NCBI GenBank assembly: GCA_900557165.1
Contig: USRS01000031.1
Coordinates: 1-23,110, forward strand
DNA from: an uncultured Clostridium sp.
GTDB lineage: Bacteria > Bacillota > Clostridia > Peptostreptococcales > Peptostreptococcaceae
Direction: 5' to 3'
Length of the DNA stretch: 23,110 nucleotides
Under the pieces are notes generated by a model. It did no database searches, had not been told where the DNA came from, and saw only the letters and a program-made list of their open reading frames with translations. The translations under genes were made by a program, and so were the position numbers. Positions 1 to 7,729 of the stretch are shown piece by piece. Numbering within the stretch: position 1 is the stretch's first letter; the number at the start of each line of letters is the position of its first letter.

Positions 1-47
1 ATCCTATACAGATAGACACTTTTTTTCTAGTGTCCACTGTATAGGAT
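1..47. repeat. Long imperfect inverted repeat (hairpin) at window edge
   Basis: The arm at 1-20 pairs with 29-47. An 11-bp perfect stem (ATCCTATACAG at 1-11 with CTGTATAGGAT at 37-47) and a 6-bp stem (GACACT at 15-20 with AGTGTC at 29-34) are separated by a 3x2 internal loop (12-14 against 35-36). The apical loop at 21-28 is T-rich. No strong T tract follows on the + strand (CCATTTTAC). It could be the terminator of an upstream gene, a mobile-element end or a small palindromic repeat. The repeat may extend beyond the window, so its nature is undecided. Confidence 0.6.
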
Positions 48-214
48 CCATTTTACATTGAGTACCCTTTATTTTTTTGAATAATATATATTAATTTAAT
101 AATTTTATATTATAGACTTATTCCTCATTTTTGTATAAATATTAAAAATTAGACAGAAAATAAGTTTAATTTCAATAAGACATTTTTAATTTATAAAACT
201 TCGGAGGAGTAATA

Positions 215-2362
215 ATGAAAAATATAATTAAAATTTTTCAAGATGATTTAAAAGATATGTTTTCCAATGTATCTGTATTAATTTTATTAATCGGATTAGC
301 AATTTTACCATCTTTATATGCTTGGTTTAATATAAAAGCATCTTGGGATCCTTATGGAAACACATCTAATATAGCTGTAGCAGTAGTAAATAATGATGAA
401 GGAACTACTCTATTTGATAAGGATTTGAATATGGGAGATAGACTGATTAAACAATTGAAAGAAAACAAAGCTTTGGGATGGAAATTTGTTGATAGTAAAG
501 AAGCAAAAACTGGTGTAGAAACAGGTAAATATTATGCATCTATAGAAATTACAAAAGATTTTTCAAAAAACTTAGTATCAATATTGGATAAAGATATTAA
601 AAAAGCAAAAATAGTATATACAGTTAATGAAAAAATAAATGCCATTGCTCCTAAAATAACAGACAAAGGAGCATCAACAATTCAACAACAAGTAAATCAA
701 ACTGTAGTAAAAACGGCAAGTGAAGCAGTATTTGAAATAATGAATGAAGCAGGAATAACATTAGAAGATAAGTTGCCAACATTGACAAAAATAGAAGGAT
801 CTTTAATCGAGGTACAAGGTAAATTTACTAAAATAGAAGATATTTTAAATACAGCTAGTGATGCCTCTGAAAAAATGACAGATGTAGTAAAAGTCTTACA
901 AACTAATATGCCAAAAATTGAAAGTACATTAAAAAGTTCAGAGAGTTTATCATCAGATGTTAAAGAATTTTTAAAAAGTACAAAATCTAGTATGAATGAT
1001 ATTGCACCAACTATAAAAAATGATTTACAAATAATAAATGATTTATCAGTCTCTATAGCTGGTGGAGTTAAAGATTTAATAAATGCTATAGAAGAAAATT
1101 ATGAAAAGGCGCCTGAAATAGTTGATAATTTATATGATAAAGTAAATAATTTGTCAAATATATCATCAACTTTGGGAAATTTTTTAACTAAATTAAGCAA
1201 TATAGCTCCAGGTACAGCTCTAGAAGATACTATAAACAAAATAAATGCTACAACAGAAAAATTAGAATCAGCAAAAGATGTATTAGGAAGTATAAAAAAT
1301 CAGCTTGCTAATGGACAAACTCCATCTGTAGATAAATTAAATAGTGTAATAGAAGTACTTAATGATGTTAATGGCATTACTGGAAATTTATTAAATAATT
1401 TTGACTCTAAAATAGTTAGCCAACTTAATAATATTTTTGATAAAGGTGTAAATGTATCAAATAATGTCATAGATTTACTTAATACAGCTGAAGGAAAATT
1501 ACCACAAGTTAAAGATTTATTAAGTACAGCTCTTAATTTTTCAGGAGATGCTGATGAAGCAATAGCCTATATAAGAAAGAAAATGCCAGAAGCAAAATCT
1601 GCATTAGATGGTTTAGTATCAGCTTTATCTAAAGTAAATAACAGCAAAGATATGGATGAATTAATTTCATTTTTAAAAAATGATGTAGTTACAGAATCTA
1701 ATTTCATAAAAGAGCCAGTTGAATTAGTATCAAAATCACTTTATCCAATGGCAAACTATGGTGCAGGAATGACACCATTTTATACAGTACTTAGTCTTTG
1801 GGTAGGTATATTACTTTTAACTTCTTTAGTAACAACAGAAGTTCATGGTGATTACAAGCCATATGAAGTTTATTTTGGAAGAGGACTTACATTTTTAATG
1901 ATAACCTTGCTACAAGGATTTATAGTGAGTGCAGGAGATATATTGGTTTTAGGTGTTAAAACAACAAACCCTATACTTTTAATATGTTTTTCTATGTTAA
2001 TTAGCTTAGTATTTACATTTATAGTATATTCATTAGTTTCAGTCTTTGGAAATGTAGGTAAGGCATTAGGTATAATTCTTTTAGTAATTCAAGTAGCAGG
2101 CTCTGGAGGAACATTCCCAATACAAGTAACACCAAAGTTTTTTCAAATAGTTAATCCGTTTTTACCATTTACTTATGGCATAGCAGCACTTAGAGAAACT
2201 GTAGCAGGTATTTATCGACCAAATTTAATTAAAGATATTGTAGTATTGTTGATTTTTTTAGTAGCTTCTATAATATTAAATGTTATTCTAAAAGGACCGA
2301 TAAATAAAATTATGCATTCATTTACAGAAAAAATATCAGAAAGTAGATTGGTAGAGCATTAA
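215..2362 (+). CDS. YhgE/Pip-type membrane protein (ABC-2-like permease fold)
   Basis: This 715-residue protein has the YhgE/Pip architecture. There is an N-terminal transmembrane segment at about 20-38 (VLILLIGLAILPSLYAW), then the family's typical extracytoplasmic start with WDPYGNTSNIAVAVVNNDEG near 44-63. A long, lysine/serine/asparagine-rich helical region (about 190-500) looks coiled-coil-like. Five or so hydrophobic segments in the last 190 residues resemble the ABC-2 permease membrane domain. The start is supported by GGAGGAG at 203-209, 5 nt before ATG. Relatives include phage-infection protein Pip of lactococci and the YhgE-like component of type VII (ESX) secretion loci, but no ESX genes are near. 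It has its own terminator and appears monocistronic. The family call is firm; the substrate or role (export, surface assembly or phage receptor) cannot be read from sequence. Confidence 0.88.
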   Translation: MKNIIKIFQDDLKDMFSNVSVLILLIGLAILPSLYAWFNIKASWDPYGNTSNIAVAVVNNDEGTTLFDKDLNMGDRLIKQLKENKALGWKFVDSKEAKTGVETGKYYASIEITKDFSKNLVSILDKDIKKAKIVYTVNEKINAIAPKITDKGASTIQQQVNQTVVKTASEAVFEIMNEAGITLEDKLPTLTKIEGSLIEVQGKFTKIEDILNTASDASEKMTDVVKVLQTNMPKIESTLKSSESLSSDVKEFLKSTKSSMNDIAPTIKNDLQIINDLSVSIAGGVKDLINAIEENYEKAPEIVDNLYDKVNNLSNISSTLGNFLTKLSNIAPGTALEDTINKINATTEKLESAKDVLGSIKNQLANGQTPSVDKLNSVIEVLNDVNGITGNLLNNFDSKIVSQLNNIFDKGVNVSNNVIDLLNTAEGKLPQVKDLLSTALNFSGDADEAIAYIRKKMPEAKSALDGLVSALSKVNNSKDMDELISFLKNDVVTESNFIKEPVELVSKSLYPMANYGAGMTPFYTVLSLWVGILLLTSLVTTEVHGDYKPYEVYFGRGLTFLMITLLQGFIVSAGDILVLGVKTTNPILLICFSMLISLVFTFIVYSLVSVFGNVGKALGIILLVIQVAGSGGTFPIQVTPKFFQIVNPFLPFTYGIAALRETVAGIYRPNLIKDIVVLLIFLVASIILNVILKGPINKIMHSFTEKISESRLVEH

Positions 2363-2383
2363 TATAAAAATAGAATTTTGTAT

Positions 2384-2422
2384 AAGGATAAATTGATTAT
2401 AACAATTTATCCTTTACTTTTT
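2384..2422 (+). terminator. Rho-independent terminator of the YhgE/Pip gene
   Basis: Perfect 12-bp stem AAGGATAAATTG (2384-2395) with CAATTTATCCTT (2403-2414), 7-nt loop, followed by TACTTTTT at 2415-2422. It lies 21 nt after the stop codon. Confidence 0.9.
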
Positions 2423-2486
2423 GGGACTTAAAACATTACCATTTTTTATAAAGGAAAGAAGTAAATATTTTGAAGGGGTGATAAAA

Positions 2487-4010
2487 ATGAGAATAGGAAC
2501 TTCTATTTCAACTAAAAAATTAGATCAAGCTTGTGTGGAAGAATATAAAATACCTTTAATAGTAATGATGGAAAATGCAGTTTTATCAGCAGTTAAACAT
2601 TTAGATACGGATTTATATGATAAGTATGTTATTGTTAGTGGAGTAGGCAACAATGGTGGAGATGGACTGGGGATTGCTAGACAGCTAAAAGCAAAAAATA
2701 AAGAGGTTAAGGTATTTTTAATTGGTAATATGGAAAAAATTACTCAATGTTCAAAAACTAATTTGCAAATACTTCAAGCTATGAAAGTAGAATATGAAGT
2801 AATTTGTAATAATGAAGATGATAATATTAAATTAGAGAATTTAAAAAATAATATAAAAAACAGTGATGTAGTAATTGATTGTATTTTTGGAACAGGATTG
2901 GAAAGAGAAATTAAAGGTATTTTTAAAGAAGTAATAAAAATTATAAATGAAAATAAAAACTTAGTATATTCCATTGATGTTCCTTCAGGAATAAATGCAA
3001 CAAATGGTGAAATATTAGGCATATGCATAAAAGCTGATAAAACAATTTCTTTTGAATTTTATAAAAGAGGTTTTTTAAAATATGAAACCAAAAAATATAT
3101 TGGAGAAGTGATTGTTGAACATATTGGAATTCCTGAAAATATACTAAATAAATATGATGATAAAGAATATATTACGACTATGAATTTTGTAAAAAATAAT
3201 ATAAAAATTAGAAATAAGTTTAGTTTTAAAAGTGATTTTGGAAAAGTAACTATCTTTGCAGGAGCCACAGGATTTACAGGGGCTGCTTATTTATCTAGTG
3301 AATCAGCTGTAAAGTGTGGCAGTGGATTAGTTACAGTTATTTGTGATAAAGAAATACAACCCATATTAAGTTGTAAACTTAGTGAAGCTATGACAGCAAA
3401 TTATAATGAAAAAGAAAGAATTGATAAATTAATCAAGTCATCAAATGTTATAGGATTTGGATGTGGAATGGGAGATACAAAAGCTACTTTAGATATGTTA
3501 CATTATCTAATAAATAATGCAAATTGTCACCTAGTAATAGATGCAGATGGACTAAATGTATTAAAAAATGACACTTCTATTTTAAAAAAATACAAAAATA
3601 AAATAGTAATAACACCACATTTAGGAGAAATGTCTAGATTAACAGGGGAAAGTATTTCTTATATACAAGAAAATAAAATAGATGTGGCAAAATCATTTGC
3701 AAAAGAAAATAATATTATAGTTTTGTTAAAAGGATATGAAACAGTTATTACAGATGGATATATTACATATATAAATCCTACAGGAAATAGCTCTATGGCA
3801 AATGGTGGAATGGGAGATTGTTTATTGGGAATAATAACATCTTTTATAGGTCAAGGTATAGATGTTTTTGAAGCAGTAGTTTGCGCAGCTTTTATTCATG
3901 GATATATAGGAGATGAATTATCAAAACAATTATATACAGTAAATGCAACAGATATAATTAAAAAAATTCCTAGTACTATGAAAAAATTTAACATTGAAAT
4001 TAATTTGTAA
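2487..4010 (+). CDS. nnr: Bifunctional NAD(P)H-hydrate epimerase / ADP-dependent dehydratase
   Basis: This is a metabolite-repair enzyme. It epimerises damaged NAD(P)H hydrate and dehydrates the S form back to NAD(P)H using ADP. The N-terminal YjeF epimerase domain spans about 1-215, with GNNGGDG (54-60), the DCIFGTGL segment (131-138) and SIDVPSGI (162-169). The C-terminal ribokinase-like dehydratase domain spans about 245-507, with TPHLGEMSRL (376-385), LLKGYETVITDG (413-424) and the nucleotide loop MANGGMGD (437-444). At 507 residues it has normal fused length. The start ATG at 2487 has AAGGGG at 2473-2478. An upstream in-frame TTG at 2421 is rejected because it lies in the T tract of the preceding terminator. 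In many bacteria this gene sits near acpS or alr; here it precedes the nfeD pair by 69 nt and may be co-transcribed with it. Confidence 0.95.
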   Translation: MRIGTSISTKKLDQACVEEYKIPLIVMMENAVLSAVKHLDTDLYDKYVIVSGVGNNGGDGLGIARQLKAKNKEVKVFLIGNMEKITQCSKTNLQILQAMKVEYEVICNNEDDNIKLENLKNNIKNSDVVIDCIFGTGLEREIKGIFKEVIKIINENKNLVYSIDVPSGINATNGEILGICIKADKTISFEFYKRGFLKYETKKYIGEVIVEHIGIPENILNKYDDKEYITTMNFVKNNIKIRNKFSFKSDFGKVTIFAGATGFTGAAYLSSESAVKCGSGLVTVICDKEIQPILSCKLSEAMTANYNEKERIDKLIKSSNVIGFGCGMGDTKATLDMLHYLINNANCHLVIDADGLNVLKNDTSILKKYKNKIVITPHLGEMSRLTGESISYIQENKIDVAKSFAKENNIIVLLKGYETVITDGYITYINPTGNSSMANGGMGDCLLGIITSFIGQGIDVFEAVVCAAFIHGYIGDELSKQLYTVNATDIIKKIPSTMKKFNIEINL

Positions 4011-4028
4011 CTATTAGCAATATTTATA

Positions 4029-4055
4029 TTGTTATACTAGTATAAAGATTATAAT
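4029..4055 (+). promoter_or_regulatory. Possible promoter with 14-bp palindrome upstream of nfeD
   Basis: The gap between nnr and nfeD contains TTGTTA (4029-4034) and TATAAT (4050-4055) with a 15-bp spacer, which is short for sigma-A. The spacer region holds a perfect 14-bp palindrome TTATACTAGTATAA (4032-4045). Just upstream is another dyad, CAATAT-TT-ATATTG (4018-4031). No B. subtilis-type SigW motif (TGAAAC/CGTA) is visible. In such AT-rich sequence this is only suggestive. Confidence 0.35.
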
Positions 4056-4079
4056 TTCTAGAAAGGGAAGAGGGATATA

Positions 4080-4541
4080 ATGAATACTGTGTGGTTGATT
4101 GTTGCAGTAGCTTTCGCAATAGGTGAATTAATGACACCTAGTTTAACTTTAGTATGGTTTAGCATAGGTGCACTAGTATTAATGGTATTAAGTATATTTA
4201 TAGAAAATATAATAATACAAGTTTTATTATTTGCAGTTATATCAATTACATTGCTAGTTGTTTTTACAAAATATTTTGTAGATAAAGATAAAAGTTTTAA
4301 ATATAATACAAATTTACAAGGTATAGAGCAAAAAAAAGGTATAGTTAAAGAAGAGATACCTCCTTATAAAACAGGTATAGTTAATTTAACAGGGGAAGAC
4401 TGGACAGCAATATCTGCTAATAATGAAAAAATTGAAAAAGATACAGTTGTTAAAATTGTTAGAATTGAAGGTGTTAAACTTGTAGTTAGACCTATTAATA
4501 AACAAGAAGCAGAAGAAGAGGAAGTAAATAATAAAAAATAA
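4080..4541 (+). CDS. NfeD-family membrane protein (short form)
   Basis: This 153-residue protein lacks the ClpP-like protease domain and so is the short (NfeD1b) type. The hydrophobic N-terminal half (about 1-65) has two to three transmembrane segments and opens with the family-typical WLIVAVAFAIGELMTP. The C-terminal half (about 80-140) is the soluble OB-fold domain, with GIVNLTGEDWTAIS (99-112) and a V-K-I-V-R-I-E-G-V-K-L-V-V strand pattern. The tail is very acidic, then lysine-rich. The ATG follows AGGG at 4071-4074 by 5 nt. NfeD proteins partner with SPFH/flotillin-like proteins in membrane microdomains, and the SPFH gene follows 20 nt downstream, which strongly supports the call. Confidence 0.9.
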   Translation: MNTVWLIVAVAFAIGELMTPSLTLVWFSIGALVLMVLSIFIENIIIQVLLFAVISITLLVVFTKYFVDKDKSFKYNTNLQGIEQKKGIVKEEIPPYKTGIVNLTGEDWTAISANNEKIEKDTVVKIVRIEGVKLVVRPINKQEAEEEEVNNKK

Positions 4542-4561
4542 TTTTAAAAGGAGAATTATAT

Positions 4562-5515
4562 ATGATAAAAATTGTAGTAATAATACTTATAGCAGTAATA
4601 CTGAGTATAAGTTGCGTAAAAGTAATTAAGCAATCAAAAGTTGGTATAGTTATGAGACTTGGTAAATTCCAAAAGAAGGCTGATACAGGTGTTCATTTCT
4701 TAATACCATTTTTAGACCAAATGGCATATGTTATTGACTTAAGGGAAAATGTTGTAGATTTTCCGCCACAACCAGTTATAACTAAAGATAATGTTACAAT
4801 GCAAATTGACACAGTAGTTTATTTCCAAGTTACTGACCCAGTGAGATATGTATTTGAAATCGCAAATCCCATATCTGCCATAGAAAATTTAACTGCAACA
4901 ACTCTTAGAAATATTATAGGTGAATTAGATTTAGATGAAACATTAACATCTAGAGATTTAATTAATACTAAAATGAGATCTATACTAGATGAGGCAACAG
5001 ATAAATGGGGAATAAAAGTTAACAGAGTAGAACTTAAAAATATAATGCCACCACAAGATATTCAAGTGGCAATGGAAAAGCAAATGCGTGCTGAAAGAGA
5101 ACGTAGAGAATCAATCTTACAAGCAGAAGGTGAAAAGCAATCATCTATATTAAAAGCAGAAGGAGAAAAACAATCTGCTATACTTAAAGCTGAAGCTAAA
5201 AAAGAAGCTATGGTTAGAGAAGCAGAAGGAGAAAAACAATCTCGTATACTGAGAGCACAAGGGGAAGCTGAATCTATAAGACAAATCGCACAAGCTAAAG
5301 CAGAGGGTGAAGCAACAATAATTAAAAATGTCTTTAAAGCAATGAAAGAATCTGATATTGATGATAATATGTTAGCACTTAAATCAATGGAAGCACTTGA
5401 AAAGATTGCAGAAAGTGATTCAACTAAACTTGTTCTTCCATCAGACACAGTTAATTTCTTAGGATCATTTAAGGGAATTAAAGAAGTTTTAAGTAATGAT
5501 AAAAATGACAAATAA
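4562..5515 (+). CDS. SPFH/band-7 (slipin/paraslipin-like) membrane protein
   Basis: This 317-residue protein has one N-terminal membrane anchor (about 2-20), then the SPFH/band-7 domain (about 20-175) with the typical KVGIVMRLGKFQKKADTGVH start (26-45), LRENVVDFPPQPVITKDNV (60-78) and the ATTLRNIIGELDLDETL motif (112-128). Next comes a long charged helix (about 170-260) rich in Ala, Glu, Gln and Lys, built from 11-residue repeats. The length and the QVAMEKQMRAERERR segment match the paraslipin/QmcA group, not true flotillins. AAGGAG at 4548-4553 precedes ATG. Such proteins oligomerise into membrane rings with NfeD partners and affect membrane organisation and protease activity. The last gene of its unit, it is followed by a terminator. 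Confidence 0.92.
   Translation: MIKIVVIILIAVILSISCVKVIKQSKVGIVMRLGKFQKKADTGVHFLIPFLDQMAYVIDLRENVVDFPPQPVITKDNVTMQIDTVVYFQVTDPVRYVFEIANPISAIENLTATTLRNIIGELDLDETLTSRDLINTKMRSILDEATDKWGIKVNRVELKNIMPPQDIQVAMEKQMRAERERRESILQAEGEKQSSILKAEGEKQSAILKAEAKKEAMVREAEGEKQSRILRAQGEAESIRQIAQAKAEGEATIIKNVFKAMKESDIDDNMLALKSMEALEKIAESDSTKLVLPSDTVNFLGSFKGIKEVLSNDKNDK
5123..5287 (+). repeat. Coding tandem 33-bp repeats (11-residue coiled-coil repeats) in the SPFH gene
   Basis: Residues 188-242 fall into five 11-residue units: AEGEKQSSILK, AEGEKQSAILK, AEAKKEAMVRE, AEGEKQSRILR and AQGEAESIRQI. The first, second and fourth are near-identical. Eleven-residue periodicity is typical of the right-handed or straight coiled coils in SPFH oligomers. 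The DNA copies have diverged at third positions, so this is an old protein repeat, not a recent DNA expansion. Confidence 0.85.
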
Positions 5516-5522
5516 ATAAATT

Positions 5523-5557
5523 AGCACTTTTTAGAGATATCTAAAAGGTGCTTTTTT
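5523..5557 (+). terminator. Rho-independent terminator after the nfeD-SPFH pair
   Basis: 13-bp stem AGCACTTTTTAGA (5523-5535) with TCTAAAAGGTGCT (5540-5552), containing one G-U wobble, a 4-nt loop and six Ts at 5552-5557. It starts 7 nt after the SPFH stop codon. Confidence 0.9.
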
Positions 5558-5684
5558 GTTAGATATAAATTTTATATTTAAAAATAAATTAAATTTATGG
5601 AAAATTATGTTAAACTCGTATACAATTATCATTAAAATGAAAAAAATTGTTAAGTTGTGCGTGAATCTTAATTAAAAGTATATC

Positions 5685-5690
5685 TATAAT
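5685..5690 (+). promoter_or_regulatory. glgB: Candidate -10 box of the glycogen operon
   Basis: The 243-nt gap before glgB contains a perfect TATAAT at 5685-5690. No convincing -35 lies 16-18 bp upstream (TGAATC at 5662-5667 is the 17-bp option), so an activator or alternative sigma factor may be needed. A leader of roughly 100 nt would result. I found no catabolite-repression (cre-like) operator by eye. Also in the gap are a TCATT-AA-AATGA dyad (about 5628-5639) and two copies of ATATATTTAAAAT (5710-5722 and 5756-5768). Confidence 0.35.
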
Positions 5691-5788
5691 TCTAAAAAGG
5701 ATAATTTTTATATATTTAAAATTTCACAAAAGAGGGAAAAAGAGATTTTAATAGAATATATTTAAAATGCTAAAATTTATTAACATTT

Positions 5789-5803
5789 GGGGGGATTAAA
5801 ATA
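5789..5803 (+). promoter_or_regulatory. glgB: Shine-Dalgarno and ATA start codon of glgB
   Basis: Six consecutive Gs (5789-5794), 6 nt (ATTAAA), then ATA at 5801-5803 in the glgB frame. The in-frame codons between the upstream stop (TAA at 5771) and the GTG at 6080 include no ATG, GTG or TTG. The G-run resembles the Shine-Dalgarno sites of glgC, glgD, glgA and iorA in this window. ATT at 5795 directly touches the G-run and is too close to serve. ATA is thus the best-placed start, a rare and normally weak initiator; a single G-to-A change from ATG would produce it. Confidence 0.7.
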
Positions 5804-7708
5804 AAATACGTAGACATAATAACTAAGGAAAAAATAGAAGAATTTAAAAAGGGAAATTCATTAGATAGTTATAAGTTTTTAGGTAACCACAAAGTTAAGC
5901 ATAATGGAAAGAATGGAATTTCATTTTCTGTATGGGCTCCAAAAGCTAGCGCAGTATATTTAGTAGGTGATTTCAATGAATGGAATGAAACATCTCATCC
6001 TTTAAAAAATATTGATAATAGTGGTATTTGGTCAATATTTACTAATGAGTTAAAAGAAGGGGATGTATATAAATATAATGTGGTTGGATGTGATGGAGTC
6101 AGCAGATTAAAATCAGATCCATATGGGACTTTTAGTGAGTTAAGACCTAAAACTGCTTCTATTGTATATGAAAGTAAAAATTATAAATGGAAAGATAAAA
6201 AATATTTAGATAAAAAGAAAAATAAAATTTCAAATCAAGAACCTATGAATATTTACGAAGCTCATCTTGGTTCTTGGAAAAGAAAATGGGATGGTGGATT
6301 CTTTTCCTTTGAAGAATTATATGAAATGATTGAATATGTAAAAGATATGGGATATACACATATAGAATTAATGCCTATTGTGGAATATCCACTAGATATG
6401 AGTTGGGGATATCAAAGTGTGGGATATTATGCTACTACAAGTAGACATGGTAAACCTCATGAATTTAAGGCATTTGTTGATAAGTGCCATGAATATGGTT
6501 TAGGAATAATATTAGATTTTGCATATAGCCACTTCTGTAAAGATATTCATGGATTATATAAATTTGATGGTTCACCTCAATTTGAATATGAAGATCCTTT
6601 AAAAGCTGAAAATTTAGGATGGGGAACTGTTCATTTTGATTTAGGAAAACCGGAAGTAAATAGCTTTTTACTTTCAAATGTTATGTATTGGTTTAAAGAA
6701 TTCCATATAGATGGAATAAGGGTAGATGCTGTAAGTTCGATATTATATCTAGATTATGATATTGGAGATTGGAGACCAAATCAATACGGTGGAAGAGAAA
6801 ATATAGAAGGAATAAATTTCTTAAGAAGATTAAATGAAGTTGTTTATAAAAATATTGAAAATCCAATAGTAATAGCTGAAGAATCAACTTCTTGGCCTAT
6901 GGTTACTGCACCAACTTATTTAGGAGGTTTAGGATTTTCATATAAATGGAATATGGGATGGATGAATGATACTTTAAAATATATGGAGTTAGACCCAATA
7001 TATCGTAAATATCATCATGACTTAATTACATTTTCATTTATGTATGCTTTTTCAGAAAACTTTATTTTACCATTATCTCATGATGAAGTAGTCCATGGTA
7101 AAAAGTCATTACTAGATAAAATGAGTGGTGATGAATGGCAAAGATTTGCAAGTTTAAGATTATTATATTCTTACTATATGGTTCACCCAGGTAAAAAACT
7201 ATTGTTTATGGGTAGTGAATTTGGTCAAGGTTTGGAATGGAGATATGCATATGGCTTAGAATGGGAGTTACTTGAAAGAGAACAGCATATAAAAATGAAA
7301 GATTTTGTAAGAGATTTAAATTATTTATATAAAGATGAAAAATCATTATATGAAATAGACAACTCATATGAAGGATTTGATTTTATAGATCCTCACAATG
7401 AAGAACAAAGTATAGTGACTTTAATGAGAAAAGGTAAAGATGAAAATGAATTTTTAATTTGTGTTTTAAACTTTACGCCAGTTGTACACTATGATTATAA
7501 TGTGGGAGTTCCATACTTAGGAGAATATGAAGAAATATTTAATAGTGATGATGAGAAATATTGGGGATCAAATCAAACTATGAAAAAAGATACTCTACAT
7601 GCTATAGATGAAAAATGGCATAATAAACCATATCATATAAGAATAAAAGTACCACCACTAGGAGCTACTTTTATAAAAATGAAAAAAAGATATAAAGGGA
7701 ACGTTTAA
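5801..7708 (+). CDS. glgB: 1,4-alpha-glucan branching enzyme GlgB
   Basis: This GH13 enzyme transfers alpha-1,4-glucan segments to make alpha-1,6 branches in glycogen. Read from ATA at 5801 it has 635 residues, a normal GlgB length. The N-terminal CBM48 domain (about 20-115) has SYKFLGNH and FSVWAPKASAVYLVGDFNEWN (split near 42-62). The catalytic barrel has the nucleophile Asp309 (GIRVDAVSS), acid/base Glu360 (IAEEST) and stabiliser Asp428 (LSHDEVVHGK), plus the branching-enzyme hallmark YKWNMGWMNDTLKYM. Region I reads DFAYSHF (239-245), where DWVPxHF is commoner; the key Asp and His are kept. The C-terminal all-beta domain is present and ends in PLGATFIKMK. Starting at the first GTG (6080, residue 94) would destroy the CBM48 and has no ribosome-binding site. 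First gene of the glg operon, 21 nt before glgC. Confidence 0.93.
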   Translation: MKYVDIITKEKIEEFKKGNSLDSYKFLGNHKVKHNGKNGISFSVWAPKASAVYLVGDFNEWNETSHPLKNIDNSGIWSIFTNELKEGDVYKYNVVGCDGVSRLKSDPYGTFSELRPKTASIVYESKNYKWKDKKYLDKKKNKISNQEPMNIYEAHLGSWKRKWDGGFFSFEELYEMIEYVKDMGYTHIELMPIVEYPLDMSWGYQSVGYYATTSRHGKPHEFKAFVDKCHEYGLGIILDFAYSHFCKDIHGLYKFDGSPQFEYEDPLKAENLGWGTVHFDLGKPEVNSFLLSNVMYWFKEFHIDGIRVDAVSSILYLDYDIGDWRPNQYGGRENIEGINFLRRLNEVVYKNIENPIVIAEESTSWPMVTAPTYLGGLGFSYKWNMGWMNDTLKYMELDPIYRKYHHDLITFSFMYAFSENFILPLSHDEVVHGKKSLLDKMSGDEWQRFASLRLLYSYYMVHPGKKLLFMGSEFGQGLEWRYAYGLEWELLEREQHIKMKDFVRDLNYLYKDEKSLYEIDNSYEGFDFIDPHNEEQSIVTLMRKGKDENEFLICVLNFTPVVHYDYNVGVPYLGEYEEIFNSDDEKYWGSNQTMKKDTLHAIDEKWHNKPYHIRIKVPPLGATFIKMKKRYKGNV

Positions 7709-7729
7709 AATAAAGGGGATGACAAAAAA

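Noticed and set aside
2421..2486. In-frame TTG extension of the NAD(P)H-hydrate repair enzyme by 22 residues
   Set aside because: It begins inside the T tract of the preceding terminator, lacks a Shine-Dalgarno and precedes the family's normal N terminus; ATG 2487 has AAGGGG.
5062..5511. 149-codon open frame antisense to the SPFH gene
   Set aside because: It mirrors the repetitive coiled-coil codons of a well-supported gene and shows no family features; repeat bias keeps the opposite frame open.
5625..5650. Fur-like operator around TCATTAAAATGA
   Set aside because: Only a 5-bp palindromic core matches; the flanks do not fit the GATAATGATAATCATTATC pattern, and the region is low-complexity AT-rich.
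5558..5800. cre (carbon catabolite) site or riboswitch before glgB
   Set aside because: No WTGNAANCGNWNNCW match and no structured conserved leader could be seen by eye.
6080..6082. GTG as the start of glgB
   Set aside because: It has no ribosome-binding site, lies 93 codons inside conserved CBM48 sequence and would remove the VYLVGDFNEWN motif.
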